DNA of 64,000 nt from Atrichornis clamosus (lineage: Eukaryota > Chordata > Aves > Passeriformes > Menuridae), in contig WBMZ01011619.1 of assembly GCA_013400975.1 (NCBI GenBank), forward strand, positions 1-64,000, given 5' to 3'. Below the pieces are notes generated by a model that searched no databases, was not told the DNA's origin, and was given only the letters and a program-made list of their open reading frames with translations. Shown here in pieces: positions 39,680 through 52,695 of this stretch (the first letter of the stretch is position 1; each line of letters opens with the position of its first letter). A program made the position numbers and the translations under genes.

Positions 39680-42600
39680 AGCTGTTGATGGAATACGCTC
39701 AGTCACAGTGGACCTGCCAGAATGAACAGACTGTGGTTTCCTGTTCCAAGGAAGGAAACAATTGGTTTCTCCCTCAAGCACATAAAAGAGGCTGCTGCTT
39801 TGTAGGTAAGCACAAGGGAAGGTGTGTAAGCCACGTACTTCCTTTTGCAGCCAGCTCAGTCCTAAAAGACCAAGATTATTCTGCATGTATCTGAAGTGAA
39901 CTCAGGCTCAAGTAACCCAACATGAAAATCTAACTGCTCACGAACTGTAGCACTTGAAATACACACCATGTCTCTATTTTAAGCAGTGAAAATTTTACCT
40001 GACAGAAGTACAAATTTTGATGACACAAACAATTGGAGATGTCAACAATATTTAAATCTGTATTTCCTTTAGTTTTTAGCTATAAAAACTCTATATAAAG
40101 ATAGGAAATTTTTTTGTATGCTGCATCTTAAAAAAAGTGAAATTACTTTCAGCTTAAAATTAAAACCACAGCCAATTATACATTAAAAATCAAAAGCAGC
40201 TAGGTTTCTAATGCTGTTCTTTCTTCATTAGATGGTCTAAGGTGTATACTGAAAAGCTTTAAAAAAACTCCCAGGAGCCATCATTTCATGCCCTGATGTA
40301 GGCAGTCAACCTTAAAGATATTTCATTTCATGCCCTGATGTAGGCAGTCAACCTTAAAGATATTTTCTCCAAATGACATGTTGCATGTCCCCAGTACCCA
40401 GCTTTGATAGGTCCAAGGAAAAAACCTCATTTGTTCAGTTGCTTTAAATGTTCCACATTGTCATAACAGATGATCGACAAGAGCCACTGAATCTTTGGTG
40501 TAGTGTTCCAACTTTGGATACTCTTCTCCTGAGCTGCAGGTACTTAGAAGGAGAGCTTTCTCATTTGCATTTTTACAACTTTGAAAAAAATAAACCACAA
40601 AAGAATCTGTGCTTTCAGCTTTTAATACCCTCTTTAACTTAGCTTGTTTAATATTGCTGACCGTTTCTCATCTCACATTTATATTGCCTTAAATGTTCTG
40701 CATCACCTGAAAAAATAAGGCACTTGGACTACACCCCATCAAAACTCTTGCAGACTGCTTCATGTCTAGAGAAAAAGGGCACAAAATGAATCTGCATCTG
40801 ATTTTAGGGCGTTACATGTCAAATTTGGGCTTTCCTGCATTTTAGAGAACCAGAGGCAGTTTTGGGTTACTGTGGTTTTATGCCTGCAAATGGAATTGCT
40901 ATTGAGTTTTCACAATTTATTTTATATATTTTATATATAATATATATGTGTTTAATTTTCTAGTTTGCCTATAGTTTGAGGAAAGCACATGTTACTTTTA
41001 CAGCCATTGAAGTGTTGTACTAGTAGATGAAGCAGAGGGATAGAAGCAATCCAGGGGCTCATCAGGTTTATTTTTAAAAGTGTCTTGTCCTGACCCCTTA
41101 CTATCATATGGATTTTCCTCAATAGCCTGTGAATGGTACTTGAGCTTTCCTGCACATACTTTTTTTGGCTTACTTACTGAAAAGCAAACCACCATACCCT
41201 CACTTGTTTTTATAATTTACTCATATTATCCCTTTATGGTGATCAGGAGCCACAGAGGACTTTGAGCTCCCGTGAAACTCTGTAAATAAGCCTCTTGGTA
41301 CAGCAGCATCCCATAGGTCATGTTTCCCCACACGGGGTCCCCACTAGAGTCAACAAAAGTGTCCACTGAGTTCAGTGGGAGTAGAATGAGACCTTAAAGC
41401 TTCACCAGTTACAAAGCCGCTCAACTCCTTCAGTGCTGGTAGGAGAGCAGGAGCTCGTATGAGGGTGATGTTGGGGTCCTCAATTTCATACAGCCTTGCA
41501 AAGTTAGCCTCACCAGAGAGCCTGATAACCCGCCAATGATACTCTCGGCTTTTTGCACTGTTGCCTGGTAATGAAAGCAGAGAAATGCTTCCAGCAGTGA
41601 GCCATCACCCCTCAGTCCTTAAGGGAAAACACATATATGAAGAGAGGTGCATAATTATGCATGCGCACACATATGACTCCTCGTATATCATGAAATGTCT
41701 GGCCAGAACCATGGTTTGCCTGTGGAAAATCTTATCTTGGTTGGATTAAAATATATCTCACCTCTTGAGCCTTTTTCCTTCATGAATGTAGTCATCTTGT
41801 TACCTCAGTGAACCACATTTTATCCAGTGCCTTGTATGTTTGAAAAATTATATGGTTAAGCAAGACATTTCATAATCATTAATCTATAGTTAACTTAGCC
41901 TGCTGTATTATGCAATACTATGACGACCAGCTGGGGCCCACTAACCAGAAAACACTTTTATGGTTTCTCTTAAGGGCCATTAAATCAACGTGATGAGAGC
42001 ACAGCTGGAAAAAATCCTACAAAAATTTATCAGATCCCACACAATACGTAAAGGGACTACTCTGTGCAACTGCAGACTCAGCACCAAGCACTCTCAGCAG
42101 AAACTGCAGGTGGAGGAACATTTACAGCACAGCTCGTATACAGTCCTGAAAACGCCTGCTGTCTCTCCCTTTTTCCTGTTCTATGGGGTTTCCCACTTGA
42201 GCTTCATTAACTGCTATAATTGCTGTGGATCCCTTAGGGGTAGATTAATGGGATCATCTGAGCAGCCTTTTCGGCAATTGCCATGCTGCCTTGCTTGAGC
42301 TGTACAAGGCAACACTTCCTAACACTAATGCAGGGAATGCTGGCAGTACTGCCTCCTTTACCTCGAGGACACTCTGACAGGGGCCTGGAAATTGCACACT
42401 TTCTTCCTTCACGTTTTGAAACAGAAGGCAGAAAAGAGGAAAAAGCTATTAATCCCTGAAAACCACATGTTTCACGACTGTTCACACATCATAGATAATG
42501 CAAAATAATTAAGAAGGAATGCTGTAACTGAGATGTAATGTCCTGCAGAATTAACAGTTGACGAAATAAAGTAGATTAGGAGGTGAAAGGCATATTAATC

Positions 42601-43589
42601 AGAATAGAGCAGACAAGAAACCCTCACCACTATACCTGCTTCATGGATGTCTAATGAGTTTTAAGCCTCAGAGCAATTTCTTTAACACCTTCCTTAAATG
42701 TCTATTAGGACCTGATCCTAGGAGGCTGTTGAAGTTAGTGTAATTTTGATGTCGAATTTACAGTCTCTGGATCAGATCCATAAATGAATCAAATGAAAAT
42801 ATGGTAGAAAGAGAAGAGGAAAGTATTGAAAGAACTCTGGGGTTGGGGCAAGAGAGAGGAAATACAGTCCAGAAAGGATATTATGAAAAGAAAACCAAAC
42901 ACACCAAAACTGAACACACTTCTGGGAGAAGTGGTCCATGGGTATTTTTGCACACTGGTCCAAAAGCAATCATTGCACATGCCTGATTATCACAAGTACT
43001 GGGCTGCGGTCTAAATGCACATTAGAAAAACTTGACATGAGTGGTGTCGTTCCTACTAGACCTTACATTCAAATCTATTCAAAGTAGTAGACAGGTGTCT
43101 TCTTACTTCTAGACACAACTAGCTGGTATGAAGCCAGATAGTTTATACATCTAGGCTTATCACGAATGTTTTTTATTTATGTTTCCTTCCTGTCTTCTCC
43201 AGAATGAGCAACCCACACAGCCTGCTTCCCTTCTTCGCTCTTCTTTATTTGTGATATGGTGCTCTCTTTAAATAAGACACTTGTGAAGCAGCTGCTCTGT
43301 TCAATGCTGCAATATTAGCAAATAGCTTAGGGTAGGAACTAAAATGAAGCAAAGAAAAAAACCCCAAAACCTCAGACTGGAAATGTGTATGTGTGCAAGG
43401 GAGGGTTTTGAAGTAGAAATTAAGACCACTGCCATATTAGAACTTAGCTATATACAGCATAGCTAGCAGCTTTCCACTTGCAGAGGGAGCCATAATTTTA
43501 AAGGATCACATTTTGGCAGTTTGCACGTGGACAGTAATTACAGAATAGCACATAGTCAGCATCATGCACATATGAATAATACACATGCA
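39680..43589. other. Unique AT-rich non-coding sequence
   Basis: Apart from the 42-bp duplication at 40281-40364 and an AT-dinucleotide-rich patch at 40917-40950, nothing is recognised. Open frames are at most 102 codons (41990-42298) and show no family features. Confidence 0.55.
40281..40364. repeat. Exact 42-bp tandem duplication
   Basis: Bases 40281-40322 are repeated without a mismatch at 40323-40364. No N lies nearby, so unlike the repeat at 39557 there is no sign of a contig join. Perfect identity implies a recent event, an insertion polymorphism or a small assembly error. Confidence 0.95.
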
Positions 43590-43725
43590 TTTGTATAACA
43601 AGTATGTGTGTATATATGTGTATTTGTATATATGTTATGTGTATGATTTATGTCATACATCTTAATCTGTTCTGTATTTCCTATACGTATGATATTTAGA
43701 TACACACACACACACATAACATATG
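43590..43725. repeat. TG/TA- and CA-rich segment with inverted repeat
   Basis: A (TG/TA)-rich stretch at 43604-43645 and a (CA)8-like run at 43701-43717 lie head to head. The 13 bases at 43630-43642 (atatgttatgtgt) are the exact reverse complement of 43712-43724, leaving a 69-base loop. This is probably two alternating purine-pyrimidine simple repeats of opposite polarity, able to extrude a cruciform. Confidence 0.75.
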
Positions 43726-46378
43726 CTGCACTTTGATTAAAATTCCAGAAAGATCAACCCCACCAAGACATCTTTTTCCCTGTCACCCCTTCAGACAAGG
43801 CAAAGATGAATCTAGTTCTAAGTAGCTTAGCAAGACCAGAGGACTCCCAGCGAAAAGATTAATAAACCCTTTTTCTGAACCACTAAAGTCTGTGGAAGAT
43901 TTGTCACTGTCTTCAATGGGTGCAGGATCAAGTTCTTCTCAGACTGAATAGGAACACCAGGATCAGACATTAATGCAAAAATCTGTGCTTGAGCAAAGAA
44001 AGCAGCTTCTTCTACTTCCTCGGACTTCTTTACAGTATTGTGTACTCATATAGCAGCAGCCACGGGGAAGAACAGTTTGGAGTGAGGATGAGAGAGAGAG
44101 ACAGGTAGTGACATAATAAATATCCACCTCCAGGCAATGCACTCAAAAGAAAATTCTGCTTCACACTTTGCTATCTTTTCCTTCTTGCCCTTGCACCTTC
44201 TGGAATTGCATTGAGAACAAGGCAAGGTCTTTACAGAAAATCTCCCTTACAGAAATGAAGCTGAAGGCTAGAAATGTAACACAAATGAGATTCAGGGCAT
44301 GGCTGAAGACAGGGGCAGCTGGTGCTCATATTCAATAACTCCTTAAAATTTTATGTCTCCCCAATGGTATTCTTTGTGTGTGTAAAAGGTTCCACATTTT
44401 CCACAGAAAAGAAGCTTTAAAAAGAACCTCACTTAGTTTTCAAAAGTGCTATTGGTTCTTAAACATTTTTGACAGGCTTGCTGCTGTTAAAATATATTGA
44501 CATAAGCAAAGCAGAAATACACTCTGCTGTTGTTCATGGTTCTTTTTACCAAGGAAATCTGAAATGAGTTTTCAAACCCAAAGCAGGGGAAGTACAGAAT
44601 TTTTGAATTTTAAAAACACAGAAAGCAAAGTCTCCCTAAGGTATATAAAAATGTAGAGGGAGAAATTCTATCTTTCCAAGGTTTGCCAAATGAAATGGGG
44701 AAGAGGAGGAATTAATTCTTTTCAGAAACAAAAGAGAAAACAGAAGAGAAAAGCTTGAATCATGACCACCAAGCAGGCGACAGAATGATATGTTGCTGCA
44801 CACATTCTCTCCACAGGAAGTGCAGCCTTGCACAGGATGCTCTTGGCCTATTGTGTCTTTTGACCGAGACATGACACACAGGAGGAACCAGAAACATGTG
44901 GCACACTCATAACTGTTATGACATGTCAGGTTTAACAGTTCTGTGAAAAATCCCAGTAGAATCCCAAGGAGTTGAAAATATAATCCAGTTCAGATTCATA
45001 TTCCACTATTAATGGCAACTAATGAAAGAGAAGATAGCCCTTGACATTCTTGCTACTTCAGCTTCCAAGAGGATGTCTTGCTGCATTAATCCTTATTCAT
45101 ACTCAGACCACCAAAATGTATGAAGTGCTCGTATCTCCTTAATAATATTTCACAATAATATGTGGGTTATGTGGCTCATTCACCTCCATTAAATATGATC
45201 AGTGCTTCAATATTATTTCTGTGAATATTTCTCTAAATATTTCATGATCCCTTAGATCAAAATCTGTTCCTTGCAATTTTGGTACTCTCTGTTTAATTTC
45301 ACCCAATTTCTTACACTTTAAAGAGTATTTTTCAAGAAGGAATATGTTTTTTCTGTTCTTTAAATACTTCCTCCTCATCTTCCATCCAAAATCAATATTT
45401 TTAATTAAAAATAAATTTGATTCAGGGCTTCTGGCAAACTCATATGTGCATTCTTGATACTTTATTCAAAATGAAAGAAAATCTCAAGGTCTCTGCAGAA
45501 TTAAATTTCAGAGCTAGTGAAAAATTCTTACAAGAGATTTTCCAAAGCTAAAAGTTGGGTATTTTCAAGTATTGGCCCAAAAGCAGTGAAATACATGGGT
45601 AAACTAGGGACAACAGGCATTAAAGAAAATAATATAGTAACTTCTTCCAGAGAGAACAAAAATCTTCCTAAGTTCATTGATTAAAGTTCATATATTTAGA
45701 AGTATTACTGGAAGTTAATGAAGAATTGGTTATTCTATTTTAAAGCTAAAAATTAATGGTACAAGGAGTTCTCCATTCTGTGTTCCAGATCAGAGAGATT
45801 CAAAGAAAACCTACATACGCAACAGAACACTTTGTTTCAATATCACTGATAATTTAACTAGATCACTTGCTCATAAAAAAACCCCCCAACATTTAAAAAC
45901 TATTTAAATCTGATGATTAAAAAAACCCACAACCCCAAACCTGGTAGAAAATATACCCCAAAGTGAAAGAGTGCTTATTAGCTGTTACAGATTTGTACTG
46001 TCCAGTATGTGGCCTCAACTTCCATGACATAAGTATGACTTACAACTCACCAAGGGCCCAGCCTTCACTTTCATGGGGGTAGTTCATAAAGCCAGAAATC
46101 AACAAATTAAATTAAATAGACAGTTGCAACCCTGTCACCTCTTCTGACTGTCATGGGTTGAGTACAGATCACAGTTCAAGGAGACAGGTCTTGTATTGTT
46201 GCTCTGATGTCATACAAAGGGAACCCTTAGATGTCAAATTTGCCGTCAGTGAAGTTCCTCAACTATCTGGTCATGAACATTCTCAAAGCACACGGGACCT
46301 TATGGTGTATCTAGGATTAAAAAAAAAAGACCCACAACCCACTTCCTCTCCTAGCGTGAATCAGGTTCCACAAAAACA
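43726..46378. other. Unique AT-rich non-coding sequence
   Basis: No gene or transposon is recognised. Frames are at most 91 codons. A C/A-rich patch lies at 45876-45945. Confidence 0.55.
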
Positions 46379-46426
46379 CCAAACCAAACCAAACCAAAAA
46401 ACCACAAACAAACAAACAAAAACAAA
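46379..46426. repeat. (CAAAC)n/(CAAA)n simple repeat
   Basis: Several aaacc units pass into aaac units. The frame 46158-46433 (+) runs through this repeat and ends in a K/Q/T/N-rich tail for that reason, so I do not call it a gene. Confidence 0.85.
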
Positions 46427-46680
46427 GCAGTAATTCCTTCCTTTTTTCAAGGTACACCCACTTAACACTGAAAATCCTGTGAACAGAGTAGTTAATTGTG
46501 ATTTAGAGTACCTGTGTTTAGCTGCCAAACCTCCCTGGTAGGCAAAAGAGTACCAACATACCAGGCTACTTTTCATATATTCTAGGATGAAATTATTTCA
46601 TATCAAGTTACACATGAACAGACAATTACTTAGTCTTTGGGCAAAGACGCAAAAGAGAACTACTAACTCTGTCCCTACAG

Positions 46681-46749
46681 CATTATGATGAGGAAGATGA
46701 GTCAGACACAGATTACAGTATGAAAATAAAATGGTTTACTAGATTTCAG
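46681..46749 (+). other. Exon-like interval 1, unknown gene
   Basis: The interval is 69 bases (23 codons). It is preceded by a good acceptor (actctgtccctacag ending at 46680) and followed by a donor (cag then gtgaat). Its first frame is open and encodes a notably acidic piece, starting HYDEEDESDTDYS and continuing with basic and aromatic residues (KWFTRFQ at the end). A mutated non-coding piece would seldom combine both splice signals with such a biased peptide, but chance cannot be excluded. I do not recognise the protein. Confidence 0.3.
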
Positions 46750-46809
46750 GTGAATTTCTTAATTGTTATATGATACCATTTATTTCTGTTTTCCTTTTTC
46801 CTAATTTAG

Positions 46810-46841
46810 GCCGTTGCATGCTTCACCAGTTCACCGGAAAG
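46810..46841 (+). other. Exon-like interval 2, unknown gene
   Basis: The interval is 32 bases. A long pyrimidine tract and acceptor (ttttcctttttcctaatttag) ends at 46809, and an ideal donor gtaagag starts at 46842. All three frames are open, so its reading frame is not decided. Only 60 bases separate it from interval 1, which is short for a vertebrate intron. The two may be alternative exons, one may be false, or both may be. Confidence 0.25.
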
Positions 46842-48013
46842 GTAAGAGAAGACAGTAGGCACCACCATCGCCCCTCACATTGTTATAAGATCTGGCTTAG
46901 AGAATTTAGAAATGTAATCCAAAGTAGAGAAAAGCACTGTCTTTCAAACTCAACTCATCTGTATTCTCTACACTGCTCACCGATTAATACACTACACAGA
47001 ACATTATTTTTCATGGATGCCATGCTTATGTCTGTCTCCCTCTCTGCTGTGCTAAGAGTTGGCTTGGATATAGGTACTATGAATTAGACCACTACTGTGT
47101 CCAAATATTATTGTGATGCTAAAGGTCAGGTTGATGACCCTCTGAAAATGTCTCCTTAGTCCAAGAATCTGTTCTACCACAAAGAAATGGACATTCCTGA
47201 TGACATGCTGTTAACGCACAAAGGAAAATCTGATCAACTGCCTCCTTCACTCCACTTTGTAAATGACCTTCTGCTTGGGAAAGCACTATGTAACCAATAT
47301 TTCTTTCCTGATATAAGGAACATTATTCAAAATGAAAACCCAGTCCTCCCTTTGAAAGGTTTTGGCCTGTGAGATTTGTTTTTAAAAAGCATGAGTATGC
47401 TGATAGATTCTCTTCTTATTTTTACCTGAACTTTGCAAATACTGGTGGAATTTCTATAAATTTAAACTTCTGTAAATACCTAAACACAGTACTGACACAG
47501 TTTTTTAACCCATTCACTTCTGAAACATTAGCACGATGGGCTGGTCCTTAATTTACCATGACATCAGAGCAGCAGGCAAGCAGTCAGTGCAAAAACAACT
47601 ATCACTTTTATGCACAAGTGCCTGAGTTCTTCTATATCTTTTAGCTGTATTTTAGTTGTATTTGGTTGTATTTTAGCATTTGGTGATAGGGTGATAGTTT
47701 CTCAGCGTCAGTACCATAAAAGACAGATTGTATCACCTATCAATATTCTTTTATATATATGAGGGCCCATATCTTTGGTGGTTGTAGCAGTAATACACAT
47801 ACATAAAACTGTGGAGATTTAAACAGGTGTATCCTTCTTTAGAGGGATATAAAATGGTTATATATTGTAGCTACTGAACACTTTGGCCACTAAACACTTG
47901 ACTACTTCACAGATTGAAATCTAAAAGAAAAGAAGCTGAAAGGAATGAATTAGAAGAAATATGACTCAAACAAACAAACTAGCAAAAACAAACCCAAAAA
48001 AACCAAATAAAAT

Positions 48014-48043
48014 CAAACCAAACCAAACCAAACCAAACCAAAC
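48014..48043. repeat. (CAAAC)6 microsatellite
   Basis: Six perfect CAAAC units form 30 bases within a wider A-rich region at 47964-48066. Confidence 0.95.
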
Positions 48044-50493
48044 AAAAAAAAAAGCCTAAAAAAACTAAATTAAAACTTTTCTCTTAATTCTGAGGCTTTG
48101 AAGCATCTTCCCCTACATAAGTACGTGTAGCAGAAATGACAAGTTAGTTCAAGAGCTTGCACATTGTAAATGTAACTAGATGACAGAAAAATAGCATTAA
48201 ACATTCACTTCTGAGTAAACCACTTACAAAGAGATATTTTAAGGGCAGTTTATACATTCTTAGTTTCTTACATGATGTAAGTACTAAAATAGAAATTTTC
48301 CCAAATGAAATGGAAATAATATCAACTATCCAATTGGCCTTTAAAGGCTTAAGCTATAGGACTGTTCTTGTATGTGTTTGGGTGTTCTCCAAAAGATTAT
48401 CAAATGGCAGACAGAGACAGCTCAAAGTATAGGGCCTACTTCTCTTAGGCTGTCAATCATGGAGCAGCTGCCATTCATCTTAAACATTTCTTTGGAAGAA
48501 AAGATTTCTTGTCTACTTTTTAAACTTTGTGCAAATAACTCTTTTAGGCAGGACTAAGAAGCACTGAAACAGGAAAAGCAATTCCCTAATCCATTGATGT
48601 CAGTTACATTACATTGCAAAGACACCGTCAGGCAAGGAAAGTCAGGAAAGAAAATAAAAGCTAATTCCCTACAAGCACAACTACATTTAGAACAAAATTT
48701 TCAATCAGCATTCTGGTCTGCTTCCCTACAACTAGAAGAGGGATTTTTGTCTGGGAACTTCAGAAAACAGATTGCACAGCAAACAATCCCATAGGTAATA
48801 CTTACAATATGATTTAGTAGGAAAGCATGGGTGGTCATAGTATTTGGTATTCACCATTTGTCTGCATCTGTTTTGAGTGGTTATTAATAACAGAGAAATA
48901 GAATTTCAGTAATGGTATGATAAAAGCCATTGATATATTCTGGAAAAATATGAAATGAAAGACTTGTCTAAACTGATCAAAGACTGAGAAGATGTCTGGG
49001 ACAAATTCAGACCCTAAAAGGGGAGGGAACTTTCTTTTTACCTATTTTTGTACAAACAAGAATCTGAAAATCTGAGTTTATGGAAATTTTTAAAAACTGA
49101 CACTGAATGTGACCCTAGGTTTCTTTATGTTTCTGCTTACAGATGTTCAGATCAGCTCAGACAGAACATATTTGCAGTCAGAAAATAGAGTTCTATCCAA
49201 ATAAAAAAACATAGCACAATTTTGTCAAAGGAGAAAGGACATTTAAAAATGCAATAAAAAATACAAAGAAAAAAAGACAGGTTTTTTTGGAAAATACATT
49301 TTTGAGGAAAAATGTATTGATATTTCTTGTGCAAATAAGTATGTTGAACACATCATGCTTTGAAAATCATATCATGCATAAATGCCCATCTTTTTACCAG
49401 TTATATTATGTTAATAAGATAGATCTTAGGAAAAAAAATAGCTTTATAACCGAGAAAAAAAATTTCTTTAGTCCAGCATCGTGGGTACAACATTAGCTAG
49501 TTAGGCTAGTGTATAGTGAGACATTATATGACAACTTTTCTAAGAGAGTCTTTCCTCTGGCTTTCCTTCAGCATCACTTAGGGACTTGCTGAGGCAGAGG
49601 CTGAAGCCTGATCATCAACTGTAAAAGCCATGGATAGATCTATTTTCCCTAAAGATATGTAATTATTTTTGGACTCATTTATTCTGTAGGCCTCAATAGC
49701 ACCCTGTGGCCATGAACGTAAACATTTGATAATGTATTTTAATTAACTAGACTGATTTTTCTGGCCCAAGTTTGATTCCGGCCCAAGATTTCATCTCAAT
49801 TCAAAATATATCAGTTGAGAAGGGGGGAGTGTTAGATTTTTTTTTTTGAGGGTTTTATTTTTTTTCAGAGCTTACTAGAACAAATAAGGATAGCAAACTA
49901 GAATTTTATTTGTGGATGTTCTTACTTGTAGTACAAAAGACTTTTGAAAACATCTAATGTAAGATTACTTTGAATGAAAACCAGAAGAACAGGAAAGTGA
50001 AGTCCTAATTGGAGTTTTATTTCACATCCCACCATGTGTAAGCGGTCATTGGATCACTGGATCTTTAAGATTTTATGGGTGGTGGACCTCAAACATATTC
50101 ACTTCAGTTTAGCCTAAGATATTGATAGGCACCAGACTTTATTATCATTTTTCCAATAGAGCCTTTTGCAATATGTAGGGGTTGCACACACCCACATAAG
50201 AGATAGAGAAGGGACCCCAAAAAAAAGAATTGTCTCAGCCTGTTCGGTTAGAGAAGGAAGAAAGCTCGGCTCCTCTAGGACTGGCCTCCTCTAGGGCTTC
50301 AGAAATGGTAGGAAAGATTCATTCAAACAATTCTGTTATTCCAGAGAGAAAAGAGAGACGAATTAGGGAGAAGGTAAATATTCTCTCAATTTTTTAAGTT
50401 AAAGTTTTACAGAAAGCAAGCTTCTTACATAAGAGAGTAATTTGCAATGCACTGCTAGCCAGCACTCATTGCAACTAGAATTTGTCCTCTTCT

Positions 50494-50521
50494 ATTTTGG
50501 TTTTGGTTTTGGTTTGTTTGG
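50494..50521. repeat. (TTTTGG)n simple repeat
   Basis: The units ttttgg are repeated about four times and followed by gtttg. It is the opposite-strand form of the AAACC-type repeats at 46379 and 48014. Confidence 0.85.
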
Positions 50522-52616
50522 GGTTTTCTCTATATACTGGCTGCCAAATGATATCCTACTTTTCTTTTGTACCACCAAATACAAAAGTTAAACCAAGGAT
50601 GCTATCAATTCCCTCTTGGCATCAGAACAGAAACAATCTCAAGACAACCCCAAAGGGAGATGATGTGCCAGAGGAGGACACATGGGCTGGATGCAACAGA
50701 GATAAAACACACTTCTGTGGTGCAAGCAGGCAAAAACTCTGCCGAGCCTTTGCAGTCAGCAAGCAGGTTTTCTCTAGCTCTAGGGACAACCATTTGGGGA
50801 ACTAGGCCATGACTCCATCATCCAAGTCCTCTCCCTTTTACATGGGAGTACTAGGAAGCTTCAGGATACCAGTCTTCATCTTCCACGATGGTAAGAATTT
50901 TAGATACTTTCATACAGGACATTAATAAAGTGCTATTGCTCACATCATTTACTTCCGACAGCAGACCTGTAATTAGGAAGCAGTAATAATCACTGTCTAT
51001 CTTAGTTAATGAGATACATAGAGATTTGCTCTGGCCACCAGTCTTTGGAGGACTGGTGAGCAAACCAGTGCATGAGATGGACTCAAGCAGTGCAATTACC
51101 CAAGGATCTATTGTCTAATACCTTTAAAAGAATCTGGCACAGCATTTGGTCTGCATCTGTTCTCCCTGCCTCTGTGGCCAATGTATAAAACCTTTGAATG
51201 CAAAAATGCATGCTTGGAAAAATTAATGCAAAATAAATCCACCTCAGAGTCAAGGGTCACCATGCAGGAGAAAGGACACTGAGACACTTAAATTTCCGAT
51301 TATTCCAGCAACATTGAGTAAAGGACTTCTGTAGACAGACTGTCCATTCAGCTACATGCCATCCAAATAACACAGGAATACAACAGCTCATTTCAAACAA
51401 ACATGGTAAGGGGACAGAAAACTTTAAATAATAAAGTTCTTTGATTTCATGTAAGTCAGAAACTGACTTATAGAGCATATGCACATTTGAGTGCACCTAG
51501 GCGCAGCTTCAGTATAATTCTGTCCACACAAACAGTTTGTAAGGCAAGAAGGAAGCCAGATTAAAGAGTGTGGAGAAGAGAGACTGGAATTATGGTAAAG
51601 CTGGAGGCAAGGGGGAACATAGAAAATACCTCAGAGTAATAATTCATGAAGTATAGGTGAGAGGGAGAGTGAGTCATCAAAGTGGAAAAGACAGAGAGAT
51701 TCAGAGAGAGATTACTGTGGTACAAAGGGAAGGAGATACACTTCCACAGCAGAATAGGCTTCACTTGTTCAGCTATTTGTGGAATAACATGTCACATTTA
51801 TGGTGGTTTGGAGAGGAGATGGAGCATTTGGTCCAAGCTTGGAATGGATGTGTGAATCAGGAACAAATGGAGTTTACAGTCCAGAGAGGGAATATCCTCA
51901 GAGCATCTCCAGAAATTTTATTACAGATGTCTTTCAAAGAGAAGAGTGGAGAAAACTGTTTCTTTGGCTCCTGCTGTCTGAAGATATATTCTCCTACTTT
52001 CCATTTAGCTCATCAGTTTTGCAGAAATAGCATCGAGCTAAACCAAGCCCCTGTGTTTGCCATTTCCAGCTCCTTCTATTCAGAATGCAACTGCAAGAGG
52101 AGCACACTGCAATTAAAGTTAACACCTTTTAAATATTATATTTCTTTTTTATAGGTCTAATATGCAATAATTGGCAGAATAACTCATTTGAAAATACGTA
52201 ATGTCAAAAGAAAACATTCAGTATCTTTCCGTTCAATACCCTGTGTATTTTCTCACTCCAGGGTGTAAAAACATTTGTCCTTGATTCACACCGCCATTCC
52301 AAATCCTTGCCAAATTATGCAAAGAGCCGTCAGATTTAATGGTGCAAGCGTCTTATTCCTTATTATGGGACTTGGACAAATAAAAGCAATACATTGTAAA
52401 AACAGGTAGTGAAGCTACTGCCAAAAGTCATCACAAAAAGATGTTTTTATAATATTCTGTCCTGTCTTCATTGCCTCTCCCAGATCTCAAGTCTCCTTAG
52501 GGTCTGAATTTATTCTGCAGTGCACATGTAAAATACAACCAATAACCACTACTTTAATTTATATATACAAAAACACTCCTCTTGCAAAGGTTACAGCCTC
52601 AATTCAGAAATATACT

Positions 52617-52695
52617 CATAGAATATCAGAATATCCTGAGTTGGAAGGATCAAGTCCGGCATCTGGCCCGGCACAGGACAACACCAACAATAACT
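52617..52695 (-). mobile_element. CR1 LINE 3'-end fragment
   Basis: The catagaat motif at 52617 is followed by cctgagttggaaggat and then caagtccggcatctggcccggcacagg. This corresponds to the first 80 bases of the CR1 copy at 53212, with an internal deletion where that copy reads acccacaaggatcat. Only the 3' tip is present. Confidence 0.85.

Larger units (their letters stand above)
46850..52616. other. Mostly unique non-coding sequence, 5.8 kb
   Basis: Apart from the simple repeats listed separately, no transposon is recognised. The frame 51657-52154 (+), 165 codons, is the longest in the window outside repeats and gap. It shows no signal peptide, membrane segment or motif that I recognise and has an internal alternative frame at 51800-52030. 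I regard it as chance but list it as a finding. Confidence 0.5.

Noticed and set aside
39419..39886. 155-codon minus-strand frame with an internal repeated segment
   Set aside because: It crosses the N and the duplicated 122-bp segment, so its repeat is the assembly artefact. Part of it is LTR sequence.
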